Shown: positions 56,944 to 64,000 of the stretch, piece by piece
Layout of the letters: the number at the start of each line of letters is the position of its first letter
How positions within the stretch are numbered: position 1 is the stretch's first letter
Assembly (NCBI GenBank): GCA_963576785.1
Contig: OY756143.1
Span: 2,294,001-2,358,000, forward strand
DNA from: Chlorophyllum brunneum
Lineage: Eukaryota > Basidiomycota > Agaricomycetes > Agaricales > Agaricaceae
Reading direction: 5' to 3'
Length of the DNA stretch: 64,000 nucleotides
Program-made: the position numbers and the translations under genes
Notes under the pieces: model-generated
The model's input: only the letters and a program-made list of their open reading frames with translations
What the model was told of the DNA's origin: nothing
Database searches by the model: none

Positions 56944-57756
56944 ATGACTTCTCTCGTCATCGATAGCTACATCAAGCTTCCCGAGGCTGTCCTCGACGTC
57001 CTTGACGAGGGCCAGCCCATCTTCCACCGCGTTATAGTCGAACCTGCCACTAAAGACACCCAGCCTACCCCAACCGCCACTCCCGCTGGGTCCGGCTCCG
57101 CATTCATCGTAACCAATGTCGATGAGATCCACTCGAGCGATCACACTGCAGTTTACACCGCAAATCTCGACCTGCCAAACGAGGACGAGCTCGTCGACGT
57201 AGTACTCAAGATCTCCAAGGCTGGCGGTCCCCGCAACGACGCTTTGTGGCGTGAATACCAGAGATATGGAGACCTTAAACGGTTCCAAGGCAACATTATC
57301 CCACGGTGCTATGGACTCTTCCAGGCGACTCTCGCCGAAGATGATGAGGTCGCTGAGGAGCCCCATGTTATATCGTGCCTTGTTCTGGCTTATGGCGGGG
57401 ACCCATCCGCACCTGAGCTGAACAAGAACTCAAGAGAGTTCAGGTAGCTGTCATTTTCTTTTCCACCAACAATTGTTTTTGACGAAGTCCCTCGTAGTTT
57501 GACCGCCGTCAAGGCCTTGGAGACCTTGCACGATGCGGGCTACACTCACGGTAGCTTCCAACCCAGCAATATCCTCAGCAAGGAAGGCGCCGCTGTTCTG
57601 ATCGATCTCGAATTTGTCAAGAGCGACCACAAGTGCGGTCGTACAGCATCTGCTGGCGACAATGGTCTCGAGAATAAGTCTGGTGAATTTGGCTGTTCCG
57701 AGATTTACAACGCCGCTCGCAAGATGGATCTCTGGAAGAAATCTGGTCCGTTCTGA
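56944..57756 (+). CDS. Kinase-like protein with altered catalytic loop (pseudokinase)
   Basis: Start MTSLVIDSYIKLPEAVLDVL at 56944; a single intron in EF|SLTAV (57446-57497). Kinase-like order: VDVVLKISKAG (beta-3 Lys), WREYQRYGDLKRFQGNIIPR (alpha-C Glu and beta-4 region), CYGLFQA, CLVLAYGGDP (hinge), TAVKALETLHDAGYTHGSFQ then PSNIL, where HGD is HGS, and VLIDLEF at the DFG place. About 250 residues and compact, like the fungal PK-like families acting on small molecules or as scaffolds. Loss of the catalytic Asp predicts no phosphotransfer. Adjacent to GTPase copy 5. Confidence 0.75.
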
Positions 57757-58301
57757 CCCTTACACTATCGACCTTTCATTGCGTCGCTCAGTTTCACATC
57801 CCAGCTTGATCGCCCAGGCTTCAGACTCTGTTCTCTGAATTTCCTTTGAATTTTTGTGTCCACCATGAACTACTACTCCGTTTTACACATAACTAGGGAA
57901 TTTGCTTTCGTTGCGTCGCACCAGAAAACTAGATATACCATTGCATCTCATAAACATTTCTATACCTGACTAGCATTGATTCAAGACTGTATCACTATGT
58001 ACTTGTAGAGTCAAGGTGTCCTTGGCTGCTCTCAGGAGAACGAAACGTGTTGTCTAGCACTGTAGGACTTGCTTGATCTTTGACATCGCCTATCCGTAGC
58101 GACATGACAACCTGAAACTTAAAGCTGCGGTTGGGGTACTTTGTGGCACGAGGTTTACACATGTGCTAGGGTCTTTGGCAGCCAGGCTGTTTATTTTGGG
58201 AGTCAGCACCACTCGCTCCAGGACTAATCTATCAGCGACCGCGGTCGCGGCAAGTTTTCGGACGGATGGTCCTGAATTTTATTATAAAAGAGGCAGTATA
58301 T
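57757..58301. other. Intergenic, no gene
   Basis: 545 bases between convergent stops (57756 plus, 58302 minus); presumed 3' UTRs. No repeat seen. Confidence 0.5.
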
Positions 58302-59210
58302 TCAATACATCGGATCCAGAATGCCATCCCCTGGTCCCCATTCTCCCGTGTCTGGATCATATTCCCATAACATCACGCCGTCCGAGAAATGTTTTCTGAT
58401 TAATCTCTTCTCGTCGTCCGACAGCGGCAATCTCTGTGGACTGGAGCCGTATAGGAGGGTCAAAAGACCGTTGCGAGAGAGAGGTTTGAGTTCGATTTCT
58501 GCTTGAGACTGGTGCATGTCTCTTTCGATAATTTTGAGGAACTTGGGTTTATTGACTGGAGAAGAAGAACTAGTTTCGGGATGTGAGAGCTGGAAGTTTG
58601 GATCAAGTCTGGATTGGAGCATATTGATGAAATTCGGCATGTGGAAAGCGAAACAGCTGTGCAAGGCGAAAGTCTCTAGATTAGGGCATAGGCCTGTGCT
58701 GGGGGTCTTATCACCGGTTCTCGGGTTGGTGTCCGTTGGACACGGTAATGAAGAGGGTGTAGGGAGCGTAACTTTTTCCAGAACGAAATCATCGATGATG
58801 GCTGGCTGGTCTTCGCTGTACGGAGAGCTGGGTCAAGGTGGTCCTCACTGATAGGGATTCCAGGACCTCGATAAGCTCGTGCGGCAACAGCGGCTGGAAG
58901 TATAGATCCAATACCTTAAGCAAGCACTTGGAGCGGCGCAGGCAGTTCATAAAACTGGCATGTGGCCAAGCTAGTGGCAAGTACTGCCGGCAATGTAGGA
59001 GCAGATTCTGGAGCCTTGGAAAGGTGAATATATCGAGGAGGGTTTGGAGGACACCAGGGTCCCCGTGGTTAATTAGTAGAGTTTCGATATTGGAATGGGT
59101 GAAGGGTTTAGTTTTGTCGAGGAGGGAAGGTTCGGATATAACAGCACCGAAGTGGTCGGGTCCTGTCAATGTCAATGTTGTTTTCATTCGCTCAAGAGAT
59201 CTAGAACAAT
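58302..59210 (-). pseudogene. 3' part of a broken F-box/LRR-like gene
   Basis: Minus strand. After a possible acceptor (ttctag) the reading is SLERMKTTLTLTGPDHFGA, ETLLINHGDPGVLQTLLDI, HASFMNCLRRSKCLLKVLDL, ESLSVRTTLTQLSV, then, after a short frame change near 58.79 kb, CPNLETFALHSCFAF, ending WGPGDGILDPMY* at 58302. Leu-rich segments with PNLE and LLKVLDL fit the C-terminal half of agaricomycete F-box proteins. The matching F-box half is at 61.4-62.0 kb; the middle of the protein is missing and 2.1 kb of other sequence separates the parts. Confidence 0.65.
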
Positions 59211-59223
59211 AAGCTATCTATGG

Positions 59224-60000
59224 CTACCCCGTAGCTTCAAACCACACCAGCATACAACTAAATACATTCCAACCTGTTCCCAAATTGAGTGGTGGAGAAT
59301 CAATGCCAATGTATGCTTTAACTGCCAGCTCATCGAAATCACGCTCCACCCATCGCATCGCGTCATCCCTTGATACTGCGATTGTGCTGCGAAGTTCATC
59401 AGTAATCCTTTTATCAACCTCAATTCTGCAATCAATAGGGGGATAGTTTGGGCATATGAAACCATGTCGTGGTGTACATCCCGACATATTGAGTTTACCC
59501 TCCTGTGATCGAATTTTGTGGTTATTCCAATATTCCACAAAATCGTCCAGTTCTACTTGGATAATCTTTGGCCAAAGCCACCTGAAAATATTTCTGACAA
59601 AGAAGCAGTCAGTCTACGTAAATGAGCGAGCCGAGAGAACATACATATGAATTTCGTCATTTGCAAAGAATATACCTTCATTAGAACCTCGCATTATCTC
59701 ATCTTTCATACTAAGACCACACTTCTTCAAAACATGGCCCCAGAGACCTTCAATTGGTGTGTTATGAACACTCCGGAGACGTATGCAGGGGGGGAATTGC
59801 TGTGGATCAAGTGCAGGAGTATACAGCTCACTAAGAGTGATGATATTAGAGAAAGATGAGCAAAAACATATCAAGCACATACCGGAGTGTTTCCTGAAGG
59901 TCATGGAGGCATCCTGTCTCCGATCCTTTGTCTGTGACAAATGTAATTGGGATCACTGATGATAACCAGCATCAGCAGGTGCTATTCATATTAAGAATAC
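59224..60000 (-). pseudogene. Integrase-like (DDE-type) fragment
   Basis: Exons on the minus strand: IPITFVTDKGSETGCLHDLQ (second catalytic Asp with the TDKGSETG motif), an intron, SELYTPALDPQQFPPCIRLR, SVHNTPIEGLWGHVLKKCGL (catalytic Glu in NTPIE..W), GIFFANDEIHM, an intron, FRWLWPKIIQVELDDFVEYW and NNHKIRSQEGKLNMSG, ending WFEATG* at 59224. This corresponds to the integrase-core proteins expanded in agaricomycete genomes. The N-terminal part with the first Asp is not seen, so it is a 5'-truncated copy. It sits between the two halves of the F-box gene. Confidence 0.65.
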
Positions 60001-60167
60001 GTACACTGATCCCGCTCTACACAATCAAGGTAGATGTGTCACAATAATCTTATTGTCATCGGGTGTTACTGCAGCTTTCGCAGCCATTAAACCTGCTGTC
60101 GTATGGTGAGGAGCTGAGGAGCTGGTCGGTGGAACCAAGATAAGGGGCTGGCAAGTTAAGCATGCTG

Positions 60168-60577
60168 TCATTGCTTGTGATCGAATATCCTCTCCTCCAA
60201 CCCGGATAGGAATGGTGGTACCAGGGGTGACTCCAGAACTGATTCACTAGTCGAAGTAGCAGCCAGCAAGTCGGATGTGATACTGCTGCGGCGTTGCTCG
60301 CATTTTCTGCAGTAAGTAGCCTTGAGGAGCTTGTAACCAATTCCACAGCCAGTGCACTGTGGTATATTCTGTTGTATGTAATCATTACTTAAATAACTGC
60401 CGGGCAATAGAGAACAAACATAAATCGTACCTTCCAAACTTTGTATTCTTGCCTGTCCTCAGGCATATCATTTAGCTTCTGGCATTTAGCACAGAGTTTC
60501 TCCGATGATTTGTATGGGAAAAGTCCACCACATCCATCACCAGACAATGATTCCGAGGTTCCGGCACATAATTCCAT
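60168..60577 (-). CDS. Cys-rich small protein, zinc-binding type
   Basis: Start MELCAGTSESLSGDGCGGLF at 60577; FPYKSSEKLCAKCQKLNDMP; an intron (GTACGA..CAACAG, 60368-60428); IPQCTGCGIGYKLLKATYCR and KCEQRRSS; ends IFDHKQ*. Two CxxC..CxxC sets could bind zinc. Similar small CxxC proteins accompany mobile or expanded families in mushrooms, which is a remembered impression, not a search. Directly upstream of the integrase-like fragment on the same strand; the two may once have formed one element. Confidence 0.5.
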
Positions 60578-60973
60578 GAGATTAGCAGAAAGACAGTGAC
60601 AGTAACACTGAGGATGATGATAGAAAAGAGGAATAACACGGGGGAGAGGGGAAAGGGAACGCATTTATTGGTATTGCGATGAGTCCTGGTCAATTCTATG
60701 TTGAGTACCTTTTATATACTTCACCATACTCCCACTTCGTCTCCAATCAATGCACAACTCCAAAGTGAACGATATCTTGTATGTAATTTCCTCTCATATT
60801 TTGGCTCTAGAACATGTTCCAATCTATCTTCAGCACACATGGTCAATGTAGCTTGCATTTTTTGGCCAGATATGAGCTTTTACACCATAGCTTCATAATA
60901 GGATCCAACATCAACTCATCATGGAGTTATTCTTTCATGGGAGAAGGTAGTACATGAGGAATGAGAGTTTAAG

Positions 60974-61130
60974 AGCAGACCAAATATCGCGGGAGAAGTA
61001 CCACAGAGAGTAGACCAAATATTGCGGGAGAAGTGCCGCAGAGGTAGAACAAAAAACATATCACGGGAGAAGTGCCATAGAGGGTAGACCAAATATCGCA
61101 GGAGAAGTGCCGCAGAGAGTAGACCAAGAC
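60974..61130. repeat. Minisatellite, about 4.5 units of about 35 bp
   Basis: Units of the type tagaccaaatatcgcgggag followed by aagtgccgcagag, repeated with substitutions; one unit carries an extra acatat. Lies between the CxxC gene and the F-box part. Confidence 0.85.
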
Positions 61131-61371
61131 ACATCTTCCCTGACTGGGTACACGGGGGTAGACCTATGTCAGGGCCTCTGTGGCTTACATTGCATGAGTG
61201 AGAGACTGTGGGTCTGCTCAGCAACCGGAGAGCGACAATGTGTCTGCTCATTCCATGGGGGCGGTGAACGTCCTACGCGAGGGTGAGGCAGCGGAGCTTT
61301 GCGAAGGAGTATATACATATGATAGGTATGTTGATGTGGGCTTTTGGCTGGCATAACATGGTGCCTTTAGT

Positions 61372-61985
61372 GCATCACGTTTGGCGGTGTGACATGTGAG
61401 GACACTGACGTCTCAGTTCTGCCGCGGACGTCCCGCCAACCCCATTGAAGAGATAGGTTCAAAGGGTTGGCCTTTGCACGAAGAAAGCTCATTCGAAGAA
61501 ACTCGATTCCGGTGATGAGAGTATTCAAAGTTGGCTCATGATCGGAGGTTAGGGCGATATTCGACCATAGCCCCGGGATTCTAGTTGCAACCTGATACCA
61601 GCTCCAGCATACTTGAGTAAGGAGGAATGGAGCATCATTACTTTGTGGCCTTTGGCCTCGCCTCGGACGACAACGAATGAAGATCTCAGTTAAGAGTTCA
61701 AGTGGAAGTTGTCTCCATGGAGCATTGGGGGATTTGATTGCGCCGCGTCCAAAGTGGAGGGACTGTAGAACGGGTTCGGGAACACACCGAGGGAGTTTCG
61801 AATGGAAATCAGCAAGTTTGTCGGACAGACTCGTTTGGGTGTGAAGCGGGGGTGGGCCGAACGCTCGTGCGTAGTTGAGGATTTCTGAGACGTTGTATGG
61901 TGATATGCACGGCGGAGCCTTGACAGAGATTGAATAATCCGAGTCTGAGGAAATTGCTGCCCTTTCGATTCGATTCGTTATGATG
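61372..61985 (-). pseudogene. 5' part of the broken F-box gene
   Basis: Minus strand from about 61985: RIERAAISSDSDYSISVKAP, PYNVSEILNYARAFGPPPLH, LADFHSKLPRCVPEPVLQSL, then the F-box PWRQLPLELLTEIFIRCRPR and FLLTQVCWSWYQVATRIPGL, WSNIALTSDHEPTLNTLITG. It runs to GRTETSVSSH and meets a stop near 61369. No ATG at the beginning. F-box proteins recruit targets to SCF ubiquitin ligases. See the other half at 58.3-59.2 kb. Confidence 0.7.
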
Positions 61986-63130
61986 GCTACTTAGACAATA
62001 TGTACTTCTACTAAGTTCGGTATCAATGGGCAGCCTTCTGTTGAATGTACAAAGTATGATTTAATTGAGTGATCAGATGCCTACCACCGCGTTTTGTGGC
62101 CTGGTGATGTTTGGCATCATCCGACAGTATTTTCTATTGAGCAGCTGGTGAACTATGGTCGGCATGGTGGCTAATCATCATGGACACCCTTTGTCCTGTC
62201 CCGCCTGCGGCTCCGACACGGATGCAGGGAAAGGATGGAGCTTCTAGATAGCTATTTCGGGCTGCCTCGAATTGATTTATGAAGAGTTATATCACTCTTT
62301 ACAGTGACGAAAGTAGTCGCGTTCCCGTGACGATAACCTGTACTGAGATTTCCTTGCCTGTTTTAGGTATGGATCACGGTTATTCTGTCGAACGGAGTCG
62401 TTGAAATTAATGGAACGGTGCGCATGTGTTGGGAGAAAGTCAGTATATCAGCTCTTGCGGGCCACAGATGTAGGCCAAGGAGATCTTGATGGTCGTGTCA
62501 AGCACAGCATTCGGTGGAATGGTCTAGCGGCGGAGACCTCCGATAGTAACAGGCGCAAATACACTGGCCAGTCGTTCATAAGAGGTTGTGATGGGGTGGG
62601 AATGAGAGTCCCCATCGCCACAATGGTGCGGGCTGGCGGAAGGAGGGTGGTTCTGGATTGTGTCGACAGTCGCCTCTTCGCGAACTCGGCCATGCGCCGG
62701 GACCCCGACTGCGAGTTCAAACTCCGAGCTGGACCACTGATATCCTTTGTTCTGTGCACAGCTGCACACTCTGTGATGGACTGAGAATAGAAATCAGCTG
62801 AAACAGCAGGCGCGAGGCGTGTGTGAGCTGAGGCGCTGGGGGGGTGTGGGAGGTGAGGGAATTTGGGGTGACTGGGGTCCTGTGGTGTTTCTCCCCGAAC
62901 CTGGATTTGAATTGGCTGCTGCTCTTGCTTTTCTGTGCACCCTCCCCCGTCGTCGTCCACAGCGACAAGCCCACTTCCCCGCTGTTCATCAGCACTCTTA
63001 TTGTATACGATACTTTTCTCGCCGCTTTTCTTGTCTCGAACCTTCCCCTTGCGACCCGTTCGCTAGTCCCCTTGTTTGGACAGCTCTTCTTCGTATCTTC
63101 CACTCTTTCTTTTTCTTTGGTTAATCTTTT
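61986..63130. other. Intergenic and ataxin-2 promoter region
   Basis: About 1.1 kb. The ORFs here (62401-62784 plus, 62448-62960 minus) lack motifs. A C/T-rich stretch at 63000-63120 just before ATG 63131 is typical of strong fungal promoters. Confidence 0.45.
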
Positions 63131-64000
63131 ATGGCCACAACATCTCGACAGACAAAGCCTCCCAGGAAAGGCGGCACAGACTCTTCTCGGTATGTTTACT
63201 CTTTGCCACCACACCCCCACCTCATCGTCCTCCACAGCCGTCCCGCCTGGACTGGCCCACGGGCGTCACCAACCTTTTCTCCCTCAAGCTCCTCTCCTCG
63301 GCCACAGCCCAACGCCCCTAGTGTCCAGCAGGGCCCTTTTTCGCCCCTCGCTCAGCCCAACGGCGCACGCTCTGATAATCCTCGCGACCGCGTCCTCCAG
63401 TCCCTGGCTGGTCTTACCGTGCGTCATTTCCCTCCGCGGACCAATCGCCCTTTCACCTCTGACATCAATTAAGGGGACTACTGTTACTCTAACCACTAAA
63501 ACCGCCGTTCGCTACGAAGGCGTCGTAGGCTCGACCACCGGCGAGGGTGACACCACGGGCGTCACTCTCAAAGATGTCAAGGATCTCACGGCGTCGGGTG
63601 CGCCGCTCAAGGACTACGTCTTCATAGCCTCCACCAATATTGAGAGTTATACCTCGGGACCCGCTGATGCGAAGCCCACTAATGGCGATAGTAAGTCGGC
63701 TGCTCACACACCCTCTCCGCCATCGCCTTAACACCTCCACCCTTCTTCCTACTCCAGCCTTCAGAACCGATACCGACATCAGCCAGAAGAAGGCCAACGC
63801 TGGCCGTGAACGTGAGCTCCAAGCCTGGCTCCCTGATATTGATGCACCGCCTATGGATGATGATACGTTTGGTGCTACTGGTAATACCTCCTGGGATCAG
63901 TTTGCTGTCAACGAAAAACTTTTTGGCGTCACCGGTGGCTTTAATGAAGATGAATACACAACAAAGCTCGATCGCAATGCCGCTGATTTCAAAGAACGCG
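63131..64000 (+). CDS. PBP1: Pbp1/ataxin-2 homologue, 3' end outside window
   Basis: Start MATTSRQTKPPRKGGTDSSR at 63131; introns at 63190, 63418 and 63690. The Lsm-like part reads SLAGLTGTTVTLTTKTAVRY, EGVVGSTTGEGDTTGVTLKD; then FIASTNIESYTS, and the LsmAD domain begins WDQFAVNEKLFGVTGGFNED, EYTTKLDRNAADFKER, where the window ends. Family: RNA-binding proteins of stress granules; yeast Pbp1 binds poly(A)-binding protein and represses TORC1. A Ser/Pro-rich linker precedes the Lsm fold. The frame stays open to the last base. Confidence 0.9.

Noticed and set aside
62401..62784. 127-codon plus-strand ORF and overlapping 170-codon minus-strand ORF
   Set aside because: No motif on either strand; probably promoter DNA of the ataxin-2 gene.

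Overview
The window looks like nuclear DNA of an agaricomycete (mushroom-forming basidiomycete). Genes are cut by many introns of about 45-60 bases with GT..AG ends, gene families typical of that group are present (Svf1, Oma1, Pbp1/ataxin-2, secreted M43 protease, F-box proteins, lineage-expanded P-loop GTPases and TKL-like kinases), and the repeats are Ty3/gypsy chromovirus, Ty1/copia and LINE elements. There is no bacterial, organellar or viral backbone.

Layout. 1-2.1 kb: a GTPase gene (minus strand, running off the left edge) and the decayed tail of a kinase. 2.1-18.4 kb: a nested retroelement block. The outermost unit is a copia element on the minus strand (copia A, LTRs at 2745-3949 and 17913-18355; a MITE-like element sits in the left LTR). 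Inside it lie a chromovirus with two LTRs (5931-12341) and a 5'-truncated copia on the plus strand (copia B, ending with an LTR at 15737-16307). A solo LTR of the copia B family with a 5-bp target duplication precedes the block. 18.4-25.1 kb: a fragment copied from the neighbouring pfkB gene, then a broken gene that once encoded GTPase + helical adaptor + TKL kinase and is split by a 5'-truncated LINE with a 16-bp target duplication and poly(A). 26-30 kb: a pfkB sugar kinase and an Acl4-like TPR chaperone. 30-34.1 kb: two more GTPase genes with a kinase between them. 34.3-39.4 kb: an unknown protein, Svf1 and Oma1. 43-48.3 kb: a sugar transporter and an intracellular-type alpha-amylase, tail to tail. 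48.9-55 kb: a small unknown gene, a secreted M43 metalloprotease and a 958-residue disordered protein. 55.6-57.8 kb: a fifth GTPase followed by a kinase-like protein lacking the catalytic Asp. 58.3-62 kb: two halves of a broken F-box gene around an integrase-like fragment and a Cys-rich small gene. 63.1 kb to the end: Pbp1/ataxin-2, running off the right edge.

The main theme is a family of P-loop GTPases (five members here, sharing intron positions) physically linked to TKL-type kinases, in one case clearly in a single reading unit with an alpha-helical domain that resembles the MLKL N-terminal bundle. This resembles the modular signalling or cell-death proteins of fungi and shows birth and decay: tandem copies, a Walker-A Lys to Met change, a frameshift, transposon insertion and duplicated tails. 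The function of the family is inferred, not shown. Housekeeping genes (Svf1, Oma1, Acl4, Pbp1) lie between the accessory islands.
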